Positions 40,443 to 49,193 are shown, numbered from the stretch's first letter. The stretch: DNA of 64,000 bases from Arthrobacter sp. 9V (GCF_902506065.1 NZ_LR732912.1:790387-854386), one strand, 5' to 3'. The notes: generated by a model not told the origin, from the sequence alone. Translations and numbers: made by a program.

Positions 40443-41914
40443 TGGACTCCGGCATCGCCGGAGCCTCAGACCTGCTCCGGCAAGCAAGGGAAATCTTCCA
40501 GCATGACGCAGCGGCGCTCGCGGTGGTGGATGAGCTCGAGAGCAGGCTGGAAGGGCCCTTACGGATAGCAGTGGCCGGTATGGTCAAGGCCGGCAAATCC
40601 ACTCTTCTCAACGCGATCATCGGAGAGGAGATCGCGCCCACTGACGCCGGGGAATGCACCCGGATAGTCACCTGGTACCGCTACGGTCACACACCCAGGA
40701 TCACGCTCCATCCCATCATCGGAGAGCCGCAAGCGCTCCCGGTGACCCGTCAGGATGGCCGGCTTGTCTTCTCTCTGGGCGATGTCCGCGCCGAGGACGT
40801 GGAACGCCTGGTGGTGGATTGGCCGGCCGCGAGCCTGCGGGAGCTGACGTTGATTGATACCCCGGGAATCGCCTCTTTGTCACAGGATGTGTCAGGGCGG
40901 TCCACGGAGTTCCTCCTCCCCGAAGACGCCCCCATGGCCGCCGATGCCGTCATCTATCTCATGCGCCATCTTCACGCCTCTGATGTCAGGTTCCTGGAGT
41001 CCTTCAAGGACACGGCCGCCGGTCAATCCGGGACCGTCAATGCCCTGGCCGTCCTGTCCCGTGCCGATGAGATCGGGGCAGGCAGAATAGATTCCCTCAT
41101 TTCCGCCGCAGTGATTGCCGACAGATACAGCCGGGACGAGAACCTCAGGCCACTTGCCTTGGGGGTTGTCCCGGTTGCCGGTCTGCTGGCGCAAAGCTCG
41201 CGGACCATGCGCCAAACGGACTTCGAAGCCATGCAGCTGTTGGGCCGGATGGACAGGAACCAGCGGGAGAGGCTGCTGTTGTCTGCGGACCTCTTTGTCC
41301 GTGCCGCCGAGCCAACAGGGCTGGGTAAGGAAGCCAAGGCGTCCCTGGTGCAAAGGTTCGGGCTGTTCGGCATCCGGCTGGGGGTTGCCCTGATCCGGGG
41401 CGGGATCAGCAATCCAACGGAACTGGCCCATGAGCTGGCACGGCGCAGCGGGCTCGGCCAGCTGATCGACAACATTGGCTACTTGTTCCAAACGCGGGCG
41501 GACGCACTCAAGGCCCGTGCCGCCGTCGTGGGTTTGGAAGCCCTGCTGGACAGTTCACCGCGAGAGGAAGCGTTGCTGCTGGAAGCCGGCATGGAGAAAT
41601 TTCAGGCCGGCGCACACGAATTCCGGGAATTGAAACTCCTCGCTGCATTGCGGACCGGTGGCTTAAGCCTGAGCCCGGAGCTGTCCGCAGAAGCCGAGCA
41701 GTTGGTAGGGGGCCGCGGCAGTGCTCCGCCACGGAGACTGGGACTGGAACCGGAGGCAAGCCCGGAGCAGATCATCGAGGCTGCACGGGAACGCCTGAAT
41801 CGTTGGCGCCTGATCGCAGAAAACCCGCTCACTGAACCATCCGCGCTGGACGCCTGCCGCGTAGTCCTCCGCAGTTGCGAAGGGATGCTTGCCGCTATTC
41901 CCGCGGCCCGCTAA
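40439..41914 (+). CDS. Dynamin-like GTPase, IniC-like
   Basis: This 491-residue partner GTPase has G1 VAGMVKAGKSTLLNAI (about 45) and G3 IDTPGIAS (about 145). The G4 position reads LSRADE instead of N/TKxD, so nucleotide specificity may be relaxed. It is shorter than the IniA-like protein and has no obvious double hydrophobic paddle. It starts in an ATGA overlap with the upstream gene. Its 3' end overlaps the convergent gene at 41911 by 4 bp. Confidence 0.87.
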   Translation: MMDSGIAGASDLLRQAREIFQHDAAALAVVDELESRLEGPLRIAVAGMVKAGKSTLLNAIIGEEIAPTDAGECTRIVTWYRYGHTPRITLHPIIGEPQALPVTRQDGRLVFSLGDVRAEDVERLVVDWPAASLRELTLIDTPGIASLSQDVSGRSTEFLLPEDAPMAADAVIYLMRHLHASDVRFLESFKDTAAGQSGTVNALAVLSRADEIGAGRIDSLISAAVIADRYSRDENLRPLALGVVPVAGLLAQSSRTMRQTDFEAMQLLGRMDRNQRERLLLSADLFVRAAEPTGLGKEAKASLVQRFGLFGIRLGVALIRGGISNPTELAHELARRSGLGQLIDNIGYLFQTRADALKARAAVVGLEALLDSSPREEALLLEAGMEKFQAGAHEFRELKLLAALRTGGLSLSPELSAEAEQLVGGRGSAPPRRLGLEPEASPEQIIEAARERLNRWRLIAENPLTEPSALDACRVVLRSCEGMLAAIPAAR

Positions 41915-42528
41915 GGGACCCGTCCCCGAGGCGACCGTTCGCTGAGTAACCAGGTGGTGGTAGCCGGGAAGAACAGCAGGATCAGGCCCGCCGCGGCCAG
42001 GATGAATTGGGCCGCCAACAGCACCGTTGTCAGTGCGCCATCGGCTCCCGGCTCCACCACGAAGTCGGCGGTAATGACTGTGACCACCGCATGCAGGAGG
42101 ACCAGAGGGGCCAACGCCCAACGGGCCCAAATGCGACGCTTGAACAGCACCGCCAGCAAAATCGCTTCCATGGCTACCACCAAGGCAAGCATGGTGAGGC
42201 TGCCCAGGAAGACTACGGCTGTGGCCCCGTCCACAGAGTTGGTGTCGCCGTCGGGAACCAGGCCCCCGATGACTCCCTTCAGGCGTTCGAAGTGTGAGTC
42301 GCGGCCCAGAAAGCCCGTTGCCACAACAGCGATTCCCGCCACGAAGCTGGCCACCCACAGGGAACGGGAGATTCGCGCGAGTGCGGGAGGCTTGACCACT
42401 GCTGCTATGGGCGGCGGCGTGGAGAGGGAGATGCCTGGACGTGGTGGTGGCGCCGAGGGTGACGCGGGCCCGTTGACTGATGGCGTGGAGGAAGGTGTCT
42501 GCCGTGATCCATCAGCTTGCTGGGCCAT
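41911..42528 (-). CDS. Proline-rich membrane protein of unknown function
   Basis: This 205-residue protein has a Pro/Ser-rich cytosolic N-terminus (1-45) and four hydrophobic segments (about 55-195). No recognised motif is seen. It follows the PLDc_N gene by 5 bp on the same strand and is probably cotranscribed with it. GGGA lies before the ATG. Confidence 0.65.
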   Translation of the reverse strand: MAQQADGSRQTPSSTPSVNGPASPSAPPPRPGISLSTPPPIAAVVKPPALARISRSLWVASFVAGIAVVATGFLGRDSHFERLKGVIGGLVPDGDTNSVDGATAVVFLGSLTMLALVVAMEAILLAVLFKRRIWARWALAPLVLLHAVVTVITADFVVEPGADGALTTVLLAAQFILAAAGLILLFFPATTTWLLSERSPRGRVP

Positions 42529-42533
42529 GTTCC

Positions 42534-42974
42534 CTACTTCAGCTCGTCCGTATCATGGGGATCCGGCTCGGTGCGCTTGGCATCGCCGGGCTTGAATCCG
42601 TTGTTTTTGGCGTCGCCGCTGCCATCGGCAGGCTTCTCATCAAGAGCGCGTTCCTTCGCTTCCAGGTCCGCTTTGAGCTTCTTCAGGCGATCATCTTCAG
42701 CCTGGTTGCGGCGGCGGGTTTCCAGGTTGCGGAGGAATTCGGGGTCGTCATCCGGGGCGGTGGGCTGGCGGCGGACGGGTTTGGCCTGGGGCTTGTTATA
42801 GGGCCGGCCGAAGATGAACCAGAGGACCGCGCCAAGCAGTGGCAGGACGATCATCACAATGATCCATGCGGTCTTGGAAATCCCGCGTGTTTGGTGGCGA
42901 TCAGTACGTATGACGTCCACCAAGGCATAGACGAAGATGACTAGAACAATAACGACGCCTACAACCCGGAGCAT
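42534..42974 (-). CDS. PLDc_N domain membrane protein
   Basis: This 146-residue protein has two transmembrane segments (3-20 and 38-55). The PLDc_N signature WIIVMIVLPLLGAVLWFIFG and RPYNK motif are followed by a charged helical tail (70-146). This domain precedes phospholipase D catalytic domains in cardiolipin synthases but here stands alone. TAGACT (42981-42986, minus strand) lies six bases before the ATG, indicating a leaderless mRNA. Confidence 0.8.
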   Translation of the reverse strand: MLRVVGVVIVLVIFVYALVDVIRTDRHQTRGISKTAWIIVMIVLPLLGAVLWFIFGRPYNKPQAKPVRRQPTAPDDDPEFLRNLETRRRNQAEDDRLKKLKADLEAKERALDEKPADGSGDAKNNGFKPGDAKRTEPDPHDTDELK

Positions 42975-43064
42975 GCACCAAGTCTAGTCGCCGCAAGCCA
43001 ATCACTGGACGCCCTCTTTCGGCTGTGATCAGAGTGCAACCATCCGGACGGCTAAACTTGGATG

Positions 43065-43373
43065 GTGGCTTTCCTGAAGTATTCCCTCATCCGTCTGGCG
43101 CTGTTTGTGCCGTTGTTCGTTCTGTTCGCCTTTTTGGGGGTTGGATGGATTCTGGCGGTGGTCTTCGCCGGGCTGATCGCGTTCGCCATCAGCTACCTCT
43201 TCTTCCAGAAACAGCGCGACGCCGCCACTGCGGCCATGCGCGAACGTTTCTCCGGGCGGGCCAAGCCGATTCGCACCGCAGGTGAGGTTGAAGACGCCGC
43301 CGCCGAGGACAGCTTGGTAGAGAAGAACCCGGACATCGCCGTGAACAACGACAAACGCCCGGGCACTGTTTAA
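43065..43373 (+). CDS. DUF4229 membrane protein
   Basis: This protein of about 102 residues has two transmembrane segments (LALFVPLFVLFAFLGVGW and ILAVVFAGLIAFAISYLF) and an acidic C-terminus, typical of DUF4229. GTG 43065 is chosen because TAAACT (43053-43058) stands exactly six bases upstream; ATG 43062, one codon earlier, is the alternative. The gene near menA is a common actinobacterial arrangement. Function unknown. Confidence 0.75.
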   Translation: MAFLKYSLIRLALFVPLFVLFAFLGVGWILAVVFAGLIAFAISYLFFQKQRDAATAAMRERFSGRAKPIRTAGEVEDAAAEDSLVEKNPDIAVNNDKRPGTV

Positions 43374-43377
43374 GTTT

Positions 43378-43428
43378 TTGTACGGATAACGCCCCTAAGA
43401 GAACTTCTTAGGGGCGTTATCTGTACAA
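43378..43428. repeat. Hairpin repeat family B, copy 2
   Basis: A 23-bp stem with one mismatch (43378-43400 with 43406-43428) has the ends TTTTTGTAC and CTGTACAA shared with copy 1 (14631-14679). The inner stem sequence differs but is itself complementary. It again begins a few bases after a stop codon and lies between convergent genes. Confidence 0.75.
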
Positions 43429-43446
43429 GAACTCGGACGGAAAGGC

Positions 43447-44328
43447 TCAGAAGCCGCGGCTCAGGATCAGCCCCAGGGAGAACAGCAGGCTGTAGCCGAG
43501 GTTGATCAGCCCGGTCTGCTTGAGTACCGGGATGAGGCTCTTGCGCTTCTTGCCGTTCACCATGAGCCAGGCCGGCATGAGGCAGGCCGGGATCAGCAGC
43601 AGGACAATGAGCATCCACGGCTTGGTGGGTGCCAGGACGATCACCAGAAGGATGGCCACTGCCAGCATCAGCACGTAGCTTTCGCGGGCGTGCCGGTCAC
43701 CCAAGCGGACGGCCAGGGTTCGCTTTCCTGCGGCAGTATCGGTGGGGATGTCCCGCACGTTGTTGGCCATCAGCAATGCGCAGGCAATGAGCCCGGTTCC
43801 GATCGCACCTATAACCGCTGCGAGGCTGACCTGTCCGGCCTGCGTGTAGGTGGTTCCGAGCGTGGCCACAAGGCCGAAGAACACGAAGACAAACACATCA
43901 CCCAGGCCCAGGTAGCCATACGGGTTCTTGCCGCCGGTGTATCCCCAGGCGGCCATAACGCAGCCGATGCCTACCAGGATCAGCCACCACGTCTGGGTGA
44001 TGATCACCAGGATCAGGCCGCAAATCATGGCAGCTCCGAACAGCGCGAACGCCGCCCATTTCACCTGCTCCGGTTTTGCGGCACCGGAACCAACCAGGCG
44101 AAGGGGACCAACGCGGTCCTCGTCCGTGCCGCGGATGCCGTCGGAGTAGTCGTTGGCGTAGTTCACGCCGATTTGAAGCAGGAGCGCCACAAGTGCTGCC
44201 AGGATGGCGTTCGGCAACCGGAAAGCCTGGAGCTCGTACGCCGCTGCCGAACCGATGAGGACCGGCGCGATGGCCGCGGGCAGTGTGCGGAGCCGGGCTC
44301 CTTGAATCCATTGTGCAGCTGTCGCCAC
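43447..44328 (-). CDS. menA: 1,4-dihydroxy-2-naphthoate polyprenyltransferase
   Basis: This 293-residue UbiA-family prenyltransferase has about nine transmembrane segments. Two Asp-rich motifs bind the Mg-diphosphate: NDYSDGIRGTD (about 60) and NVRDIPTD (about 190). It attaches the isoprenoid chain to 1,4-dihydroxy-2-naphthoate to give demethylmenaquinone. GTG 44328 has GAGG upstream. It is the last gene of menB-menE-menA. Confidence 0.92.
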   Translation of the reverse strand: MATAAQWIQGARLRTLPAAIAPVLIGSAAAYELQAFRLPNAILAALVALLLQIGVNYANDYSDGIRGTDEDRVGPLRLVGSGAAKPEQVKWAAFALFGAAMICGLILVIITQTWWLILVGIGCVMAAWGYTGGKNPYGYLGLGDVFVFVFFGLVATLGTTYTQAGQVSLAAVIGAIGTGLIACALLMANNVRDIPTDTAAGKRTLAVRLGDRHARESYVLMLAVAILLVIVLAPTKPWMLIVLLLIPACLMPAWLMVNGKKRKSLIPVLKQTGLINLGYSLLFSLGLILSRGF

Positions 44329-44387
44329 GTGTAGTACCTCGTGTATTTCGCGGTTGATCTTTGTCAGGCTCGGGAGGAAGGCCGTGT

Positions 44388-45527
44388 CTATTGTCCCTGA
44401 TGCAGATTGGAAAGCATGTCAATCATGGCCATGCGGTCCGGTTTTCCGTTGGGAAGCATGGGCAAATCCTTGACAGCCAGCACGGTCTTGGGAGCCAGGA
44501 CACCCAGTGCTTCCTCACGGCGGGCAGTGAAACCCTTCAAACCTTCGGGCGATGGATCAGACACTGCAACATATGCCGCCACGGCCTGGCCCCATTCCCG
44601 CGACTGGACGCCGGTTACGAAAGCTGCGGTGACGCCGTCGAGCCCTTCCAGCTTGCTTTGGATATACGCGGCGGAAGCTTTGACCCCACCGGTGATGATC
44701 ACGTCATCGGCACGGCCCAGCACGGTGAGTTTGCCGTCGTCGGACAGTTCCCCCAGGTCGCCGGTGATGTACCAGCGGACCCCGTCTTCTTCGAAGAACG
44801 CTGCCTTTGAGGCCCGGGCAGCGTCCAAATAGCCTGCCGCCACCGTGTGGCCGCCCAGCAGGATGCGGCCTTCCAGCTCGCCCTCACCAATCCGGACCTC
44901 GACGCCGTCCAACGGTTCGCCGTCGTAAACGCACCCGCCGCAGGTCTCGGCCGAGCCGTAGGTGGTGACAACCTTGAGTCCTTGGGCGTGGGCGGCGGCA
45001 AGGAGTTCAGCAGACGCGGGCGCGCCGCCCAGCAGGATCGCGTTGAAGCGCCGCAGTGCGGCGAGGGTTTCCGGGGCGGGGGAGTCCAGCAACCGTTGGA
45101 GCTGCGTGGGCACTAAGGAGGTGAAGCGGATCTTGTCCGTCAGTTCCTCGGCGGCAGCGGTGAAGGCCTCGGGAGTAAAGCCGTTCGACTGGTCCATCAC
45201 CCAAGGACGCGTGCCTGCATAGAGCGAGCGGACCAGCACCTGCACGCCTGCCACATACTGCAGCGGGAGCGCCAGCAGCCACTGACCCTCGCCGTGCAAG
45301 GCCACGGCAGTGGACACCGAGGAGGCCGCGAGTGCGTCAACGGTGAGGATGGTTGCCTTGGGCGTGCCCGTGGATCCGGAGGTGCGGACCACCACGGCTG
45401 CCTCTTCGACGTCGGTCTGCACCGGAACCGCCTGCGGCTGGCCGTCGTCATCAAGGACGATTTCGACGGCGGGGCCCTCGCCATGGAGGGCAGCCATCAG
45501 TGCTTTAAGAATGGGATCGATGTTCAC
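44388..45527 (-). CDS. menE: o-Succinylbenzoate-CoA ligase
   Basis: This 379-residue adenylate-forming enzyme is of the short actinobacterial form. Motifs are the P-loop VVRTSGSTGTPKAT, YGSAETCGGCVYDG, WYITGDLGEL, GRADDVIITGG and the C-terminal Lys in PNGKPDR. It activates o-succinylbenzoate to its CoA ester for MenB. The GTG start lies 7 bp after the menB stop. Confidence 0.92.
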   Translation of the reverse strand: MNIDPILKALMAALHGEGPAVEIVLDDDGQPQAVPVQTDVEEAAVVVRTSGSTGTPKATILTVDALAASSVSTAVALHGEGQWLLALPLQYVAGVQVLVRSLYAGTRPWVMDQSNGFTPEAFTAAAEELTDKIRFTSLVPTQLQRLLDSPAPETLAALRRFNAILLGGAPASAELLAAAHAQGLKVVTTYGSAETCGGCVYDGEPLDGVEVRIGEGELEGRILLGGHTVAAGYLDAARASKAAFFEEDGVRWYITGDLGELSDDGKLTVLGRADDVIITGGVKASAAYIQSKLEGLDGVTAAFVTGVQSREWGQAVAAYVAVSDPSPEGLKGFTARREEALGVLAPKTVLAVKDLPMLPNGKPDRMAMIDMLSNLHQGQ

Positions 45528-45534
45528 AGTGGTC

Positions 45535-46497
45535 CTAGAAGTAGTACGGGAAGTTGGACCAGTCGGGGTCGCGCTTCTGGAGGAACGCTTCTTTGCCCTC
45601 CACGGCTTCGTCCGTCATGTAGGCAAGGCGGGTGGCTTCGCCGGCGAAGACCTGCTGCCCGGCGAGTCCGTCGTCGGCCAGGTTGAAAGCGAACTTGAGC
45701 ATGCGGATGGCCTGCGGGGACTGGCGGGCGATGTCAGTGGCGTACTCCAACGCCACTTCTTCGAGGCGCGAATGATCAACGGCCTCGTTGACTGCGCCCA
45801 TCTTCACCATGTCCTCTGCGGAATATTCGCGTGCAAGGAAGAAGATTTCCCGCGCGGCCTTCTGGCCGATCTGGCGGGCCAGCAGCGCAGAGCCGTATCC
45901 GGCGTCGAAACTTCCCACCGTTGCATCCGTCTGCTTGAATTTGCCGTGCTCGCGGGAGGCGATGGTGAGGTCGCTGACCACGTGCAGCGAGTGGCCACCG
46001 CCGGCCGCCCAACCGTTGACCACCGCGATGACCACCTTGGGCATGGTGCGCATGAGCCGCTGGACCTCAAGAATGTGGAGGCGCCCTGCGCGGGCGGGAT
46101 CAATGAATTCAGCGGAATCACCTGCAGCACCTTCTACTTGGTAGCGATACCCGTCCCGCCCACGGATCCGTTGGTCGCCGCCCGAGCAGAAGGAGTGTCC
46201 GCCGTCTTTTTCCGACGGGCCGTTGCCCGTGAGCAGGACAGTGGCGACGTCCGGCGTCATGCGTGCATGGTCCATGGCGCGGTAGAGCTCGTCCACGGTG
46301 CCCGGCCGAAAGGCGTTGCGCACTTCGGGGCGGTTGAAGGCGATGCGGACCGTGGGGAGGTCCTTGACTGTGCCGTCCGTTGAACGCTCAACCTGCCGGT
46401 GGTAGGTCATGTCCTTGAAGTCGTCAAAGCCGGAAACTGTGCGCCAGCGTGAGGGGTCAAAGACGTCGGAAACCTTGGCAGGGAGTTGGTTGTTCAC
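45535..46497 (-). CDS. menB: 1,4-dihydroxy-2-naphthoyl-CoA synthase
   Basis: This 320-residue crotonase-fold enzyme has the oxyanion loops HSFCSGGDQRIRGRDGY and NGWAAGGGHSLHVVSD, with the SFDAGYGSALLARQ stretch typical of MenB. It closes the second ring in menaquinone synthesis. GTG 46497 follows TAGACT (46504-46509, minus strand) by exactly six bases, so the men operon probably starts as a leaderless mRNA. Confidence 0.93.
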   Translation of the reverse strand: MNNQLPAKVSDVFDPSRWRTVSGFDDFKDMTYHRQVERSTDGTVKDLPTVRIAFNRPEVRNAFRPGTVDELYRAMDHARMTPDVATVLLTGNGPSEKDGGHSFCSGGDQRIRGRDGYRYQVEGAAGDSAEFIDPARAGRLHILEVQRLMRTMPKVVIAVVNGWAAGGGHSLHVVSDLTIASREHGKFKQTDATVGSFDAGYGSALLARQIGQKAAREIFFLAREYSAEDMVKMGAVNEAVDHSRLEEVALEYATDIARQSPQAIRMLKFAFNLADDGLAGQQVFAGEATRLAYMTDEAVEGKEAFLQKRDPDWSNFPYYF

Positions 46498-46518
46498 CCT
46501 CTGAGTCTAGTAATGGCC

Positions 46519-46956
46519 TTAGCTGATGCAGAACTCGTTGCCCTCGGGGTCGGCCATGGTGTGCCATTCGTGAGGACCCTGATTGGCGGTCCACAGGTGT
46601 TTTGCCCCGCGTGATTCCAGCTGTTTCCGCACGTCATCCTTGTCCCGGCCGTCCAGCCGGACGTCCCAGTGCACCCGGTTTTTGACGGTCTTTTGGTTGG
46701 GATCGGTTTGGAACAGGATTCGCCTGCCGGTCTTGGTGTCCGTGTCCTCGGCGGGCACAATGGCGCAGCCTTCCGCCCACACCAGCTTGCCGTTGTGGGT
46801 GATGGTCTGGTCTTCAGTGGCATGTCCCTGCTCGATCATGGACCGGATGAAGGCCTCGTCCTGGGGCTCTACCGTCCATTCGAGGGTTTCTGCCCACCAG
46901 TCGGCGAGTTCGTGCGGCTTCTTGCAGTCCACTACTACCTGAATGTTCAGCGTCAT
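46519..46956 (-). CDS. VOC/glyoxalase-like domain protein
   Basis: This 145-residue protein of the vicinal-oxygen-chelate fold ends MADPEGNEFCIS, typical of glyoxalase-like domains; the two beta-alpha-beta halves are visible. The substrate is unknown. TAGTTT (46963-46968, minus strand) lies six bases before the ATG, so the transcript is probably leaderless. It ends 21 bp before menB, so it may also feed transcription into the men operon. Confidence 0.8.
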   Translation of the reverse strand: MTLNIQVVVDCKKPHELADWWAETLEWTVEPQDEAFIRSMIEQGHATEDQTITHNGKLVWAEGCAIVPAEDTDTKTGRRILFQTDPNQKTVKNRVHWDVRLDGRDKDDVRKQLESRGAKHLWTANQGPHEWHTMADPEGNEFCIS

Positions 46957-47020
46957 GCCCTCAAACTATTCCGACGGCGGGTGGCTGGGTAGTGGGTCGC
47001 GGTCACCTTGCGTCCGGGTT

Positions 47021-47088
47021 CCCCAACTAGGGGACAGCAAATGTCGCAATGGGGGTCCGGTGGAACGTTTGCTGTCCCTTAGTTGGGT
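47021..47088. repeat. Palindromic repeat family A, copy 3 (inverted)
   Basis: Ends CCCCAACTAGGGGACAG and CTGTCCCTTAGTTGGGT match copies 1 and 2, but GTCGCAATG is in the left arm, so this copy is in the opposite orientation. Its right arm contains the TAA stop and last codons of the CPBP gene. Confidence 0.8.
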
Positions 47089-47807
47089 AGGAGTTCGGGC
47101 GGGACGGCGTAAATGAGGACAACTGCCATGAGGTTCTTTGCGGCATGGACAAAGTAGGAGAACATCAAATTCTTGCCCGTCCATACATAAACGCCCACCA
47201 GCACCACGGCCATCCCCAAGTACGGAGCCAACGCGGGTAAAGCGAGTCCCTCGCGACCCACCACATGGATTGACGCGAAGACCACCACCGAGATGACGCA
47301 GCAGATCCAAATGTTCAGGTATTGCGACAATTTGCCGATCAGGAGGTGCCGGAAAAGGTACTCCTCCACGAACGGACCAATGATCACCAGCAGCGGCACC
47401 ATCAACCATGCCGGTACCTGTTGCAGCATGCCCTGAATGCCCAACTGGTTCTCAGAGCTTTGGGCGCTCCCGAAGGCCGCCACCAGCAGCGCCGTGAGAA
47501 TCAGCATCACCACGATGGCCAGCGGAACCATGCCAAGCGTGAACCACGGCCTGGTCCCCAGAATTTTGAAGTCCCGGCCGGCCACTCGCCAGGCAGAAGC
47601 CACAGCGAATATTCCGACGCCGGCATAAAAGATCGCATTGACGGCGTAGGACGCTGTGGCCGGGTTGGTAAAAAGCTGGAGCATCAGGTGGTTGAGCGTC
47701 TGGCCAGCCAGCAGGAAATAAGCGGTGAAGCCTACATATACGGCAACGGCGACGCCGTCCAAGGCAGTGAATCTGTACAAAGATGCCTTGGTGGAAAGAG
47801 TGCCCAT
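47079..47807 (-). CDS. CPBP family intramembrane metalloprotease
   Basis: This 242-residue membrane protein has about seven to eight transmembrane segments and the CPBP (Abi) motifs FVEEYLFRHLL (EExxxR), VVFASIHVVG and YFVHAAKNLMA (H). These supply the metal-binding Glu and His residues. Substrates of bacterial members are mostly unknown. TAGGCT (47814-47819, minus strand) lies six bases before the ATG, indicating a leaderless mRNA. The last codons lie inside repeat A copy 3. Confidence 0.87.
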   Translation of the reverse strand: MGTLSTKASLYRFTALDGVAVAVYVGFTAYFLLAGQTLNHLMLQLFTNPATASYAVNAIFYAGVGIFAVASAWRVAGRDFKILGTRPWFTLGMVPLAIVVMLILTALLVAAFGSAQSSENQLGIQGMLQQVPAWLMVPLLVIIGPFVEEYLFRHLLIGKLSQYLNIWICCVISVVVFASIHVVGREGLALPALAPYLGMAVVLVGVYVWTGKNLMFSYFVHAAKNLMAVVLIYAVPPELLPN

Positions 47808-47881
47808 ATGACAAGCCTAGCTTTGCCGGCGCCCGGGTCAGACGCCTTTGGATCACGAACAATCCGTACGGGCGGCCGTCG

Positions 47882-49132
47882 TCAGGACTGACCAACCAGG
47901 GTCAATGTGATGAGGACGCAGTTCAGGCCGACGATCAGCACGGCACTGGTCCAACCGGCAATGCGTAGCGGCATGGAGTCCCTGTGGACACCCATCACGT
48001 CCCTTTTGCCGGTCAAGCGGATCAGCGGGATCAAGGCAAACGGGATGCCGAAACTGAGGAGGACCTGGCTGAGTACCAGGGCAAGTGTTGGCTCAATGCC
48101 TGCCCCCAGGACTATCAACGCAGGAATCAGGGTGATGACCCGACGTGTGAGCAAGGGAATCCGGATCTTGAGCAGGCCGCCCATGATGGTGGCGCCGGCA
48201 TAGCAACCCACGGACGTGGATGCCAGTCCCGAAGCCAGCAGTCCGATTGCGAAGATCACTCCTATTGCAGGGCCAAGGGCGGAGGTCACTGCCGCGTGAG
48301 CGCCCGCAATGGTGTCAGTGCCTTCAATGCCACGAAGGCTTGAGGCTGCAAGAAGGAGCATGGATATGTTCACCACTCCGGCCAGGAGGAGGGCGCCAGC
48401 AACGTCCACGCGGGTTGCCCGTATCAGCCGGGACCGGACCAAGGGATCGGGGGAGAAACCGTGTCTGTCGCGGGCCAGGGCGGAGTGCAGGTAGATGGCA
48501 TGGGGCATCACTGTGGCTCCCAGCATGCTTGCCGCCAAAAGGACGGTGTCCGTGCCCTCGAATCGCGGTACCAACCCACCCAGGGCGCCGGCAGCATCCG
48601 GCGGATTGACGAACAGTCCGGAGACAAAGCCCACCGCGATCACCCCCAGCAACACCAGGATGGCGTACTCGAACGACCTCTGTCCCCGCCGGGACTGCAG
48701 CGCCAGCAACATCATCGAAGCGATGCCAACAATGACCCCGCCGGCCAACAGGGGAAGCCCGAAAAGCAGGTTCAGGGCAACGGCACCACCAATGACCTCT
48801 GCCATATCCGTAGCTCCGGCAACAACTTCAGCTTGGACCCAGTACAGCCGACGCCGCTTGTTGCCCAGCCGCTTGCCAAGAATCTCCGGGAGGCTCATTC
48901 CGGTGGCGAGGCCGAGCTTGGCCGATTGGTACTGCACCAAGACTGCCATGGCATTTGCCACTACCAGTACCCAGACCAACAAATAACCGTAGTTGGCCCC
49001 TGCTGTGAGGTTCGCGGCAACATTTCCCGGGTCCACGTAGGCGATCGCTGCAACGAATGCCGGCCCTAGCAGCAGCAGCCGGGACCATACTTTGCCGGTG
49101 GTGGCACGTGTTTCCAGGGTGGGGGTAGCCAT
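47882..49132 (-). CDS. mntH: Nramp family Mn2+/divalent metal transporter
   Basis: This 416-residue Nramp protein has 11 predicted transmembrane segments. The metal site motif is DPGNVAANLTAG in the first helix, with MPHAIYLHSAL in the sixth. It imports Mn2+ (or Fe2+) with protons. AGGAACCCTG precedes the ATG. A near-palindromic MntR/DtxR-like box lies about 50 bp upstream. Confidence 0.92.
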   Translation of the reverse strand: MATPTLETRATTGKVWSRLLLLGPAFVAAIAYVDPGNVAANLTAGANYGYLLVWVLVVANAMAVLVQYQSAKLGLATGMSLPEILGKRLGNKRRRLYWVQAEVVAGATDMAEVIGGAVALNLLFGLPLLAGGVIVGIASMMLLALQSRRGQRSFEYAILVLLGVIAVGFVSGLFVNPPDAAGALGGLVPRFEGTDTVLLAASMLGATVMPHAIYLHSALARDRHGFSPDPLVRSRLIRATRVDVAGALLLAGVVNISMLLLAASSLRGIEGTDTIAGAHAAVTSALGPAIGVIFAIGLLASGLASTSVGCYAGATIMGGLLKIRIPLLTRRVITLIPALIVLGAGIEPTLALVLSQVLLSFGIPFALIPLIRLTGKRDVMGVHRDSMPLRIAGWTSAVLIVGLNCVLITLTLVGQS

Positions 49133-49177
49133 CAGGGTTCCTCGTCGTTGGGGGCACTACGTACGAGAATACCCAAA

Positions 49178-49193
49178 TTTAGGCATGCCGAAA
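49178..49193. promoter_or_regulatory. MntR/DtxR-like operator of mntH
   Basis: TTTAGGCATGCCGAAA is a 16-bp palindrome with one mismatched pair, of the TTAGGC-type class bound by DtxR/MntR regulators. It lies upstream of mntH near the expected -35. Confidence 0.6.
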
